Positions 54,036-62,068 of a stretch of DNA of 64,000 bases are shown here, piece after piece. A model generated the notes under the pieces. It was given only the letters and a program-made list of their open reading frames with translations, had not been told where the DNA came from and ran no database searches. The DNA is from Candidatus Sulfotelmatobacter sp. GTDB lineage: Bacteria; Vulcanimicrobiota; Vulcanimicrobiia; Vulcanimicrobiales; Vulcanimicrobiaceae. The number at the start of each line of letters is the position of its first letter. The first letter of the stretch is position 1. The position numbers and the translations under genes are program-made. The stretch is taken from assembly GCA_035504415.1 (NCBI GenBank), contig DATJRY010000017.1, positions 62,001-126,000 on the forward strand, read 5' to 3'.

Positions 54036-55438
54036 GCGCTCACCACCGCCGCCGCGGTGACCTCGCCGCAGACCGCGCCGGTCGGGAAGATCTTGTCCGG
54101 GTTGAAGGCGCGGCGCGGATCGAACACGTCGCGCACGCGGCCCATCGCCGCCAGATCGTCCGGCGAGAACACCAGCCCCAACGTCTCGCGCTTCTCGAAA
54201 CCGATCCCGTGCTCGCCGCTGATCGTGCCGCCCATCTCGATGCAGGTGCGCAAGATCTCGATCCCCGCTTCATGCACCGCCTCGATGTCGCGCGGGATGC
54301 GGCGGTCGAACATCAACAGCGGGTGCAGGTTGCCGTCACCGGCGTGAAAGACGTTGCCGACGGGCAGCCGGTACGCGCGCGAGATCTCGTCGATCGCGTG
54401 CATCACCTGCGGCAAGCGCGTGCGCGGGACGCACGCGTCCTGGATGTAGTAGTTCGGCGCGATGCGGCCGATCGCGCCGGCCGCGCCCTTGCGCGCCGCC
54501 CACAGGGCCTCGCGTTCGGCCAGATCGCGCGCCGCGCGCCACGAGAGCGCGCCGTGCGCGCGCGCGATCGCCGAGATCGCCGTCTCACCGGCGGCGACGT
54601 CGTCGGGTGCGCCCGCGATCTCGACCAGCAGCACCGCGCCGGCGCCCTCGGGATAGCCGGCGTGATAGTGCGCCTCGACGGCCTGCGTGATCAGTGCATC
54701 CATGATCTCGAGCGCGGTTGGAACGATGCCGGCGCCGATGATCGCCGAGACCGCCTGCGAGGCCGACTCGACGTCGGCGAACGCGGCGACGCAGACGCGC
54801 ACCGCTTCGGGCAGGCGCAGCAACCGCACTTCGACCTCGGTCACCACGCCCAGCGTTCCCTCGGAACCGACCAGCACGCCGGTCAAGTCGTAGCCCGGGT
54901 CGTCGACCGAGGTGCGGCGCAGCTCGCCGTCGGCATCGACGTAGGTGATCCCGAGCACGTGGTTGGTGGTCGTCCCGTAGCTCAGGCAGTGCGGGCCGCC
55001 CGCGTTGGTGCCGACGTTGCCGCCGATCGTCGAGATCTTCTGGCTCGACGGATCGGGCGCATAGAAGACGCCGTGGCCGGCGATCGCCTTCGAGAGCTCG
55101 AGGTTGATCAGCCCGGGCTGGACGCGAGCGCGGCGGTTGCGCACGTCGAGCTCGAGGATGCGGTTCATCCGCACGAACGAGATGACCAGGCCGCCGCGCG
55201 CGGGGACCGCCCCACCGCACAGCCCGGTCCCCGCGCCGCGCGGGACGATCGGTGCCCCACACTCGGCCGCGATCCGAACGGCGATCGCCACTTCGCGCGC
55301 GTCACGCGGGACCAGGGCGACCTCCGGGAGCGTGTTCTCGGTGAAGGCGTCGAAGCCGAAGACCCGCAGGTCCTCAGGCTCGGTACGGACCACGTCCGGG
55401 CCGAGCGCGGCGAGGAGCCGCGAGGCGAAGGGGGACAC
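54032..55438 (-). CDS. glcD: Glycolate oxidase subunit GlcD-like FAD-linked oxidase
   Basis: This 468-residue flavoprotein has PRGAGTGLCGGAVP (FAD pyrophosphate site), DPSSQKISTIGGNVGTNAGGPHCLSYG, GSEGTLGVVTEV and the C-terminal FAD-oxidase domain with GNVFHAGDGNLHP and SGEHGIGFEKR. It is the catalytic subunit for glycolate/D-2-hydroxyacid oxidation. The GTG start at 55438 directly abuts the GTG of the divergent PilZ gene, leaving no intergenic DNA. Confidence 0.93.
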   Translation of the reverse strand: MSPFASRLLAALGPDVVRTEPEDLRVFGFDAFTENTLPEVALVPRDAREVAIAVRIAAECGAPIVPRGAGTGLCGGAVPARGGLVISFVRMNRILELDVRNRRARVQPGLINLELSKAIAGHGVFYAPDPSSQKISTIGGNVGTNAGGPHCLSYGTTTNHVLGITYVDADGELRRTSVDDPGYDLTGVLVGSEGTLGVVTEVEVRLLRLPEAVRVCVAAFADVESASQAVSAIIGAGIVPTALEIMDALITQAVEAHYHAGYPEGAGAVLLVEIAGAPDDVAAGETAISAIARAHGALSWRAARDLAEREALWAARKGAAGAIGRIAPNYYIQDACVPRTRLPQVMHAIDEISRAYRLPVGNVFHAGDGNLHPLLMFDRRIPRDIEAVHEAGIEILRTCIEMGGTISGEHGIGFEKRETLGLVFSPDDLAAMGRVRDVFDPRRAFNPDKIFPTGAVCGEVTAAAVVSA

Positions 55439-56008
55439 GTGACGTGGCTACGGAGGGCGCGGCGGGACTTCCTGGAAGTCGCCCGCTCGGTGTTCTTCTG
55501 GAAGAAGGCGTCGCCGAAGCGTGACGCGGCGTTTCAGCGGGCGACGATCACGGAGCAGCAGCGCAAGAGCTTCCGCGCCTCCGTCGAGTTCCCCGTGCTC
55601 TACACCGTCGGCGGTCGCGACGGCGTGCGCACGGCGGTCGCCAACGACCTCTCGGCGGGCGGCCTGCGGCTGCTCGACGACGAGGACCTGCCCAGCGACT
55701 CCGTCATCACCCTGCGCTTCACGCTCCCCAACGAGCTGGTGCGGGGCGTGCAGATCGAGAAAGAGATCGTCGAGACGACCGCGCGCGGCAAGACCAAACG
55801 CAAGATCATGGTGCCGCCCGAGCCGTTTCGCGAGATGACGCTGCACGGCAAGGTGGTCATCGCCTTCCTCAACGTGCGGCGCCGCAAGTTCGCCCACGGG
55901 GTGCAGTTCCTCGACATCGACGAACGCTCGCGCGAAGAGGTGCAGCGTTTCATCCACGTCTGGCAGATCCGCCTGCTGCGCGAACGCCGCCTCATGCGCG
56001 GCGAGTAG
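55439..56008 (+). CDS. PilZ-domain protein (putative c-di-GMP effector)
   Basis: This 189-residue protein has the PilZ signature: QQRKSFRASVEFPV (the RxxxR motif, near residues 41-45) followed by NDLSAGGLRLLDDEDLPSDS (D/N-x-S-x-x-G) about 25 residues later, and a C-terminal LDIDERSREEVQRFIH block. It is predicted to bind cyclic di-GMP and regulate motility, secretion or envelope functions. GTG 55439 abuts the divergent glcD start; a start further in is possible, leaving the N-terminus uncertain. Confidence 0.85.
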   Translation: MTWLRRARRDFLEVARSVFFWKKASPKRDAAFQRATITEQQRKSFRASVEFPVLYTVGGRDGVRTAVANDLSAGGLRLLDDEDLPSDSVITLRFTLPNELVRGVQIEKEIVETTARGKTKRKIMVPPEPFREMTLHGKVVIAFLNVRRRKFAHGVQFLDIDERSREEVQRFIHVWQIRLLRERRLMRGE

Positions 56009-56152
56009 CCGACGCACGCGACCGCGGCGCTGCTCTGCGCCCTGATCGCCCTGAGCGGTACGATCTCGCCGTCGGAGGCGAATCCACCGCTCCAGGTCGC
56101 GGAGGTCGTTGCGGCGCACGGCGGGCGGTGCAGCGCCGCGTGCGCCGGTGAG

Positions 56153-56548
56153 GTGCGGGAGAAGCTGCGTGCGCTCACGTCGCGAGACCTGACGTTCAAA
56201 CGTCTCTGTCATTGCATGACGCGTGCCGAAACCGACCTGGTCGGGGACCCGCGCGTGCTGGCGAGGGCCGCCCCCCACAGACACGATTGGCGCGAGAACG
56301 GCATATGGGTCCGGCTCGAGCGAGCGTACCGGTTCCCGATCGATTGGGACGCGCCGGTCCTGGCGACCGCGCGCGACGTCTATATCGAGCTCGACCCGAC
56401 TCCGCACGGCATGACGACGGACTTCTGGCTCGGCTCCGTTCGTCGGGCGGACGGCGCGATCGTGTTCAACATGTTTACGTTGCCCGGCGATCCGTTCGGC
56501 CTGCGCGCGGGCGAGTGCCCGAGACGCAAAGCCGGCGCGCCCGCCTAG
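56153..56548 (+). CDS. Hypothetical protein; coding pattern begins upstream of the first usable start
   Basis: From GTG 56153 the frame gives 131 residues. The open frame extends back to 56009, right after the pilZ stop, and translates to an alanine/leucine-rich stretch with a typical signal peptide (TAALLCALIALSGTISPSEA) followed by HGGRCSAACAGE. No ATG, GTG or TTG lies in that upstream part. The protein contains four cysteines in the first 60 residues of the extended version, consistent with an exported domain. It may use a rare start, or its start codon may be mutated (a decaying gene). It shares CTAG at its stop with convergent namZ. No family recognised. Confidence 0.45.
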   Translation: MREKLRALTSRDLTFKRLCHCMTRAETDLVGDPRVLARAAPHRHDWRENGIWVRLERAYRFPIDWDAPVLATARDVYIELDPTPHGMTTDFWLGSVRRADGAIVFNMFTLPGDPFGLRAGECPRRKAGAPA

Positions 56549-57753
56549 TAGAGCAGATACTTCTCGCGTAGCGCGCGGAAGGCGTGCAGGCCCGGTTCCC
56601 AGGCGGCGATGATCGCGTCCGGGGTCGCCCCGGCGGCGAGGCCGCGGCGGACCGTGTCGGTGCCCCAGTCGCGGTCCATGCCGGTCGCGCTCGCCACGGC
56701 GTACTTGCCCTGTGCGCGCGCGGCGCACAGGATCTCGATCGCGGTGCGCACGCTGGGGAAGACGTACGGCTGGGTGATCGTCAGCGCGACGCCGCGCAGC
56801 TCCTTGCCGGCCCAGAAGCCACGCGCCGGCGACCACTCCGTCGGCTCGAACTCGACGCCGGGGATCGCGCGCGCGGCCAGCGCGTCGCGCAGCGCGGGCG
56901 CGTCGAAGCCGAAACCGCCGGCGTACTCGAACGGCCGGTCGGTGCCGACGCCGTTGTTGACGCCGCCGGCCTCGATCAGCCCGGTGGCGAGGTAGACCAG
57001 CGTCGTGCGCGCGTACGGCATGTTGGGCGAGGTCGGGATCCAGGTCAGGCCGGTGTCGGCCCACACCATCTCGCGCGACCAGCCTTCCATCGGGACGACG
57101 TGCAGCGCGCAGCCGATGCCGAAGCGTTCGTTGAACAAACGCGCGAGCTCGCCGACCGTCATGCCGTGCCGTTCGGGGATCGGGTAGAGCCCGATGAACG
57201 ACGCGTAGTGCGGATCGAGCACCGGCCCGTCGATTAGCGCACCGCCGACCGGATTGGGACGATCGAGGATCCACACCTCTTTGCCGTACGCCGCGGCGGC
57301 CTGCATGACGTATGCCATCGTCGAGATGTAGGTGTACGGGCGCGCGCCGACGTCTTGGATGTCGAACAGCAGCACGTCGATGCCCGCGAGCATCGCGGCG
57401 GTCGGTTTGCGGGTCGCGCCGTAGAGGCTGTGCACGGGCAGGCCGGTGCGCGCGTCGATCGACGAGCCGACCTGCTCGCCGGCGCCCGTCGTGCCGCGGA
57501 TGCCGTGCTCGGGCCCGAACAGCGCGCGCACGCGCACGTTCCCGCTCCGCACCACGGCGTCGGCGATCGACTCGCCGGTCGAGAGCACGCCGCTGGGGTT
57601 GGTCACGATTCCCACCGTGCGGCCGCGCAGCGCGCGCCAGCCGTCGCGCACGAACACGTCGTCGCCGAGCGCGATTCGCGGCGACGCCGCGCGGGCGGCA
57701 TGCGGCGCCGCGAGCGCGGCGGCGCTCGCCGCGAGAAAGGCGCCCCGCTTCAT
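56545..57753 (-). CDS. namZ: Exo-beta-N-acetylmuramidase NamZ-like (DUF1343)
   Basis: This 402-residue protein has an alanine-rich signal peptide (1-22), then GRTVGIVTNPSGV, FGPEHGIRGTTGAGE, SLYGATRKPT, DIQDVGARPYTY, DRPNPVGG and VNNGVGTDRPFEYAG, all hallmark DUF1343 motifs. NamZ cleaves terminal MurNAc from peptidoglycan fragments for recycling or scavenging. ATG 57753 overlaps the mqnD stop (ATGA). Being last in a menaquinone operon is unexpected. Confidence 0.9.
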   Translation of the reverse strand: MKRGAFLAASAAALAAPHAARAASPRIALGDDVFVRDGWRALRGRTVGIVTNPSGVLSTGESIADAVVRSGNVRVRALFGPEHGIRGTTGAGEQVGSSIDARTGLPVHSLYGATRKPTAAMLAGIDVLLFDIQDVGARPYTYISTMAYVMQAAAAYGKEVWILDRPNPVGGALIDGPVLDPHYASFIGLYPIPERHGMTVGELARLFNERFGIGCALHVVPMEGWSREMVWADTGLTWIPTSPNMPYARTTLVYLATGLIEAGGVNNGVGTDRPFEYAGGFGFDAPALRDALAARAIPGVEFEPTEWSPARGFWAGKELRGVALTITQPYVFPSVRTAIEILCAARAQGKYAVASATGMDRDWGTDTVRRGLAAGATPDAIIAAWEPGLHAFRALREKYLLY

Positions 57754-58595
57754 GCCCCGACGAACTCCGGCTTCGTCGCGGCGGGGATCAGGCCGGCGGC
57801 GGCGGCGCGGCCGAACAGGTCCTCGACGGCGGCGATGCCGACCGCGCCGACGTCGTCGCTGTACTCGTTCACGTACAGCCCGATGTGCGCGCGCATGACC
57901 TCGTCGTCCATCTCGAAGGCGTGCTCGCGCACGTAGTCGATGATCGCGTCCTCGCGCTCGCGCGCGAACCGCAGGCTGCGCCGAATCGCGTCGTCGATCG
58001 CGCGCGCGTCGGCGTCGGGTACGTCGCGCCGCACCAGGATGGCGCCCAGCGGAATCGCGTTGCCGGTGGTCGCCTCCCACCAGTCGCCCAGATCGATCGC
58101 TTGTGCCAGGCCCGACTGCTGGTAGGTGAAGCGCGACTCGTGGATGATCAGGCCCGCGTCGACCTCGCCGCTCGCGACCGCGTCGACGATGGCGTCGAAG
58201 CGCAGCACGCGCGTGCGCGGCTCGCGCCCCAGCGCCAGCCGCAAGAGCGCGAAGGCCGTCGTGTAGCGGCCGGGGATCGCGAAGACCGCGTCCTCGCCCA
58301 GCTCGCGCAGGGTCGGCGCGCCGCCGGCGCGCGGACGGGAGACGACCAGCGGGCCGCAGCCGCGGCCCAGCGCACCACCGGCGCGCAGGATGCGGTAGCG
58401 GTCGAGCAGATACGGGATCGCTCCGTAGCTGACTTTGGTGAGCTCGTAGCGGCCGGCGCGCGCGGCCTCGTTGAGCGCCTCGACGTCGTCGAGCACGACG
58501 CGGACGCGCGGCGCGTCCGCCAGCAGCCCGTTGGTCAGCGCGGCGAAGATGTAGGTGTCGTTCGGGCAGGGAGAATAGGCGAGCGAATAGGTCAT
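57750..58595 (-). CDS. mqnD: 1,4-dihydroxy-6-naphthoate synthase MqnD (futalosine menaquinone pathway)
   Basis: This 281-residue protein has the MqnD signature SPCPNDTYIF (8-17), then LTKVSYGAIPYLLDRY, GRGCGPLVV, and the catalytic-His region IIHESRFTYQQSGL. It converts cyclic dehypoxanthine futalosine to 1,4-dihydroxy-6-naphthoate. MqnA is ruled out by the N-terminal signature. ATG 58595 overlaps the mqnB stop by 4 bases. Confidence 0.93.
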   Translation of the reverse strand: MTYSLAYSPCPNDTYIFAALTNGLLADAPRVRVVLDDVEALNEAARAGRYELTKVSYGAIPYLLDRYRILRAGGALGRGCGPLVVSRPRAGGAPTLRELGEDAVFAIPGRYTTAFALLRLALGREPRTRVLRFDAIVDAVASGEVDAGLIIHESRFTYQQSGLAQAIDLGDWWEATTGNAIPLGAILVRRDVPDADARAIDDAIRRSLRFAREREDAIIDYVREHAFEMDDEVMRAHIGLYVNEYSDDVGAVGIAAVEDLFGRAAAAGLIPAATKPEFVGA

Positions 58596-59233
58596 CGCGA
58601 GAACAAGACGTCGAGCAAGGTGCGCGTCGTTTCGACCGCGCCGCGTGCACCGGCGGCGAAGTCCCACTCGTTGGTCGCCCGGTCGCCGACCAAATTGGAG
58701 ACGCCGCGGATCTCGATCCCCGGCACGCCGGCCTCGCGGGCTGCGCGCAGCACGGCGAAGCCTTCCATCGACTCGACGTCGGCCCGGTAGCGCAGCGCCA
58801 GCACGCGCGCGCGGGCGTCGGTGCTGGTGACGGTCGCCGAGGTGACGCCGCGCCCGAGGATCACCGCGGCGATGCCGCCCACGAACGGCGCCACCAGCCC
58901 CGCGTCGGCCTCGACCGTGCGCTCGAGCTGCGCGCCGTCGGGCAGCGGAAAGCCGCCGCCGTCCTCGAGCCCCAGCTCGACGTACTCCTCGCGCGTCACG
59001 ACGACGACGTCGCCCACGGCGCAGCGGTCGCGAAAGCCGCCCGCGATGCCGGCGTTGATCACGGCGCGATAGCGGCGTTGCGCCAGCGCACGCGCGGTGC
59101 CCAGCGCCGCTTCGACGGGGCCGACGCCGACGGCGAGGACGTCGACGCCCTCACGCGGCGCGAGCTCCGCCAGCTCGCGCGCTACCGCGCAGACGACGAG
59201 GACCGGGGCGTCGTGAGGATGTGCCCGATCCAC
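58592..59233 (-). CDS. mqnB: Futalosine hydrolase MqnB
   Basis: This 213-residue nucleoside-phosphorylase-like protein has VGVGPVEAALGTARAL, NAGIAGGFRDRCAVGDVVVV, the SMEGFAVLRAA active-site block and a terminal RGVSNLVGDR-NEWDF. It cleaves futalosine to hypoxanthine and dehypoxanthine futalosine, two steps before MqnD. The frame is open well upstream, so the start is inferred: GTG 59233 is the first start giving a normal N-terminus, overlapping the upstream Mpo1-like gene by 52 bases. Confidence 0.88.
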   Translation of the reverse strand: MDRAHPHDAPVLVVCAVARELAELAPREGVDVLAVGVGPVEAALGTARALAQRRYRAVINAGIAGGFRDRCAVGDVVVVTREEYVELGLEDGGGFPLPDGAQLERTVEADAGLVAPFVGGIAAVILGRGVTSATVTSTDARARVLALRYRADVESMEGFAVLRAAREAGVPGIEIRGVSNLVGDRATNEWDFAAGARGAVETTRTLLDVLFSR

Positions 59234-59613
59234 AAGGGTCCGATCAGCAGGTGCACGAGGTTGGTGAGGAAGGCCGGCTTGCGCCCTTCGTAGGCGTGGC
59301 CGACGAATTGGAAGATCCAGCCGATGACGAACAGCGCGATCGCCCACGGCCAGGAGACGTACGACGCGAGGTACCACAGCACGAGCATGCCGCCGACGGC
59401 GGCGATGGCGCGCGCCCCCGCCAGCGTCAGATAGTACGCGCACAGCGCGGCGGTGAGGGCCAGCGCGATCAGCCCGCCAGCGGGGAGCGCGCGCAGCAGC
59501 GCTTCGATCGCCAGCACGATCAGCGGGATCCCGATCTCGTGGCAGACGCGATTGCGGCGATCGGTGTGATAGGCGCCGTATTCGGCGAACAACGCGTCGG
59601 CACTCGACTGCAT
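59182..59613 (-). CDS. Mpo1-like (DUF962) membrane protein
   Basis: This 143-residue protein has four hydrophobic segments and the DUF962 motifs YHTDRRNRVCHEIGIPLIV near the start, with two His in the NxxxH pattern, and QFVGHAYEGRKPAFLTNLVHLLIGPLW near the end. The yeast homologue Mpo1 is an Fe(II)-dependent dioxygenase for alpha-oxidation of 2-hydroxy fatty acids; the bacterial role is less clear. It lies between queE (3 bases away) and mqnB, which it overlaps. Confidence 0.88.
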   Translation of the reverse strand: MQSSADALFAEYGAYHTDRRNRVCHEIGIPLIVLAIEALLRALPAGGLIALALTAALCAYYLTLAGARAIAAVGGMLVLWYLASYVSWPWAIALFVIGWIFQFVGHAYEGRKPAFLTNLVHLLIGPLWIGHILTTPRSSSSAR

Positions 59614-59616
59614 GGG

Positions 59617-60192
59617 CTACCTCACGCCGATGAACTTGTGCGTTTGCAGCGAGAGGCGCAAGCGCTCCGGGCGGTGCTTGGCCGCCTCGAGGGCCAGTGC
59701 CACGTTGGCGGGCTTGTTGCCCTCCGGCTGCAAGAAGATCGGCGTGGTCTCCGGGAAGGCGGCGATCCACTCCTGCGGCACGCGGCGGTCGACGATCAGC
59801 TTCGCCTCGTTCGCGCGCTGCGCCATGGCCGGCGCCAGCCGTTCTTTCGGCGAGACCGTCAGCCAGACGCCGGTGGGCAGGTCGACCGGGATCGTGCCGT
59901 TCGACTCGATGTGGACGCGCCGGCCGTCGGCGCGCAACGCGTCGATCAGCGCGCTGGTCTCGCGTTGCGCCAGCGGCTCGCCGCCGGTGATGATGACCAT
60001 CGGGCAGTCGCCGCCGAGCTCGCGCACGCGCGCCACGACCTCGTCGACCGAGGCGAAGAACGCCAGCGCGTAGTCGGTGTCGCAGAACGCGCAGCTCAGG
60101 TTGCAGCCGGCGAGGCGGACGAAGACGGCGGGCGTCCCCGTCCACGTCCCCTCACCTTGGACGCTGTAGAAGATCTCAGCGAGCTGCAGCAC
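59617..60192 (-). CDS. queE: 7-carboxy-7-deazaguanine synthase QueE
   Basis: This 191-residue radical SAM enzyme has the cluster motif Cys30-x3-Cys34-x2-Cys37 in LAGCNLSCAFCDTD, preceded by FYSVQGEGTWTG, and ITGGEPLAQ. It rearranges carboxytetrahydropterin to CDG in queuosine/preQ1 biosynthesis. The length fits the compact QueE class. ATG 60192 is used. The pathway partner QueD lies 580 bases upstream on the same strand. Confidence 0.93.
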   Translation of the reverse strand: MLQLAEIFYSVQGEGTWTGTPAVFVRLAGCNLSCAFCDTDYALAFFASVDEVVARVRELGGDCPMVIITGGEPLAQRETSALIDALRADGRRVHIESNGTIPVDLPTGVWLTVSPKERLAPAMAQRANEAKLIVDRRVPQEWIAAFPETTPIFLQPEGNKPANVALALEAAKHRPERLRLSLQTHKFIGVR

Positions 60193-60199
60193 GTCGTTC

Positions 60200-60730
60200 C
60201 TAACGCTGGCGGTACGCGCGCAACACCTGGATCGCGACGGGCGAGCCGGCCGAGATGTTGACGTTCTCTTTGTTGTTCTTGGCGATCAGATAGCCGCCGC
60301 CCGCGCCGAGCACGGCGCCGACGCCGTGGCCGAGCAAACCACCGATCAACCCGCCGACGGCGGCCGCGCCGGCTTCCTTCCCGGCATTGCTCTTGGTGAT
60401 GGCCTGGATGCTGGTCACGCGCGACTGAATCGTGAACGTGCCCTGCGGCGCGTAGAGCTTCTCGAACGAGAGGCGGACCTTGCCGGCCGTGCCTTGGCCG
60501 GCCGGGACGACCTCACGCACGTACCCCGTCACGCGCGCATGCCGGATGGCGCCGTTGTCGGAATATACGCCGGACAGCGAGACCGGCTCGCCGACGTAGG
60601 CGTGGTTCGAGCTGATGTTCTGGTCGAACGTCCCGTGGAGGATCGTGCCGGGCGCGACCTGCGCCGAGGCGGCCAGCGGGGCCAGCCCCAAGACGACGGC
60701 GGCGAAGCCGGTGACGAGCGTGCGAATCAT
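60200..60730 (-). CDS. Exported glycine-zipper protein
   Basis: This 176-residue protein has a signal peptide (1-23, ending ASAQV), a beta-rich middle (about 24-108), and a glycine-zipper segment AAAVGGLIGGLLGHGVGAVLGAGGG near 125-148 that could pack into a membrane. I know no precise function; similar outer-membrane-associated small proteins are common. It interrupts queD and queE. Confidence 0.7.
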   Translation of the reverse strand: MIRTLVTGFAAVVLGLAPLAASAQVAPGTILHGTFDQNISSNHAYVGEPVSLSGVYSDNGAIRHARVTGYVREVVPAGQGTAGKVRLSFEKLYAPQGTFTIQSRVTSIQAITKSNAGKEAGAAAVGGLIGGLLGHGVGAVLGAGGGYLIAKNNKENVNISAGSPVAIQVLRAYRQR

Positions 60731-60773
60731 AGCGGTGTGTGCTCCTTGTTCGTGGGCGATGCCGGCCGAGTGA

Positions 60774-61157
60774 TCACCCGCGTGCCAGCGGATCGTCCGA
60801 TCTCAGAACGACGCGGGCGCTGCGAGTCTCCCAGAGGACCAGCTCGGTCAATTGGGGGAGCAAGGGTGCCAGGCGTTTCCAAATCCACACGACGATGCGC
60901 TCGGCGGTCGGGTTCTCGATCAGGTCGTTGAGCGACCGGTGGTCCAGCTCAGCCAACACCGTTCCCCGGACGGCGTTTGCTATCACCTCGAAGTCCTGAA
61001 CCATCCCGGCCGCCGGTCCCTCCGCCTGTAACGGGCCGTCGAGGACGACTTCGAGGCGGTACGAGTGGCCGTGCAGACGCGCGCACTTCCCCGGGTGGTG
61101 CGGCAGCACGTGGGCGGCCTCGAAACTGAACGATTTGCGAATCTGCACGACCCCCAT
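60774..61157 (-). CDS. queD: 6-carboxytetrahydropterin synthase QueD
   Basis: This 127-residue PTPS-family enzyme has zinc ligands His16, His29 and His31 and catalytic Cys25 in FEAAHVLPHHPGKCARLHGHSY, then the LDHRSLND and NPTAERIVVWIW motifs. It converts dihydroneopterin triphosphate to carboxytetrahydropterin, the substrate of QueE. ATG 61157 is the family-like start; the open frame upstream is non-coding antisense to the DUF4438 gene. Confidence 0.93.
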   Translation of the reverse strand: MGVVQIRKSFSFEAAHVLPHHPGKCARLHGHSYRLEVVLDGPLQAEGPAAGMVQDFEVIANAVRGTVLAELDHRSLNDLIENPTAERIVVWIWKRLAPLLPQLTELVLWETRSARVVLRSDDPLARG

Positions 61158-61205
61158 GCTTCGCCGCCGGACGGGACCGCGCCTCACCGTGGGGAACGCC
61201 ACGGC

Positions 61206-62066
61206 GTGCAGTCCAACCGCGCGCGTCTGGTGACGCAGATCCTCTCGGCCAAGATCGCTCCGCCACTCCTGTCGTCCTCGCTCTACGAGGTCGGCGCCGA
61301 TGGGGTGCCGCGCGTGTTGCCCAGCGTCGGCGGGATCACCGTCAACGTCCGGGTCGGCGACTCGGCGTTCGCGGTCGAGGCCGACCACGTCGAACCCGCC
61401 GTGAGCGCGCGCCATCCGGACGATCGGACCAACACCGCGTTCTGCGTCTTCGCCTGCGTCGGCAACACGGTCACCGTCACCAGCGGCGAGGCCAAGGGTG
61501 CGCAGGGCACGGTGACCGGCAAGCACGGCGGCGTCGAGCACGTCATCGTCGACTTCACGGCCGAGGCGATGGAGCGGATGCAGTTGGGCGACGACCTCTC
61601 GGTGCGCGCGACCGGCGTCGGCCTCGCGCTCGAGAACGCCGGCGACGTGCGCGTGTTCAACTGCGATCCCGACCTGCTCGAGAAGCTCGGCCTGCGGCGC
61701 GAGCACGGCGTGTTCAGCGTTCCCGTCGCGCGCATCGTGCCGGCCTGTGTGATGGGCTCGGGTCTGGGCCGGCAGACGGTCGTGCGCGGCGACTACGACA
61801 TCCAGTGCTTCGACCCCAAGCTGGTCGCCGAGTTCGGGCTCGATCAGCTGCGACTCGGTGACGTGGTGGCGATCCGTGACGCCGACAACACGAACGGCCG
61901 CATCTATCGCGGCGGCGCCGTCACCGTCGCCGTCGTCTCGCACGGCTCGTCGTACCTGGCCGGCCACGGGCCCGGCGTGACGACGCTGCTGACGTCGGCC
62001 AGCGGCGCGCTGGCGCCCGTGCTCGACGCGCGCGCCAACCTCGCGACCATCTTGGGCCTGCGCTGA
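61206..62066 (+). CDS. DUF4438-family protein
   Basis: This 286-residue protein contains VLPSVGGITVNVRVGDSAFAVEADHVEPAVS near the start, then SGEAKGAQGTVTGKHGGVEHVIVDF and GDVVAIRDADNTNGRIYRGGA, matching the DUF4438 family of unknown function. The KOW-like GxxxGxxGxVxG segment and two-domain beta layout are notable. GTG 61206 is preferred because the longer frame overlaps queD on the other strand. grpB follows 2 bases later. Confidence 0.8.
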   Translation: MQSNRARLVTQILSAKIAPPLLSSSLYEVGADGVPRVLPSVGGITVNVRVGDSAFAVEADHVEPAVSARHPDDRTNTAFCVFACVGNTVTVTSGEAKGAQGTVTGKHGGVEHVIVDFTAEAMERMQLGDDLSVRATGVGLALENAGDVRVFNCDPDLLEKLGLRREHGVFSVPVARIVPACVMGSGLGRQTVVRGDYDIQCFDPKLVAEFGLDQLRLGDVVAIRDADNTNGRIYRGGAVTVAVVSHGSSYLAGHGPGVTTLLTSASGALAPVLDARANLATILGLR

Positions 62067-62068
62067 GG

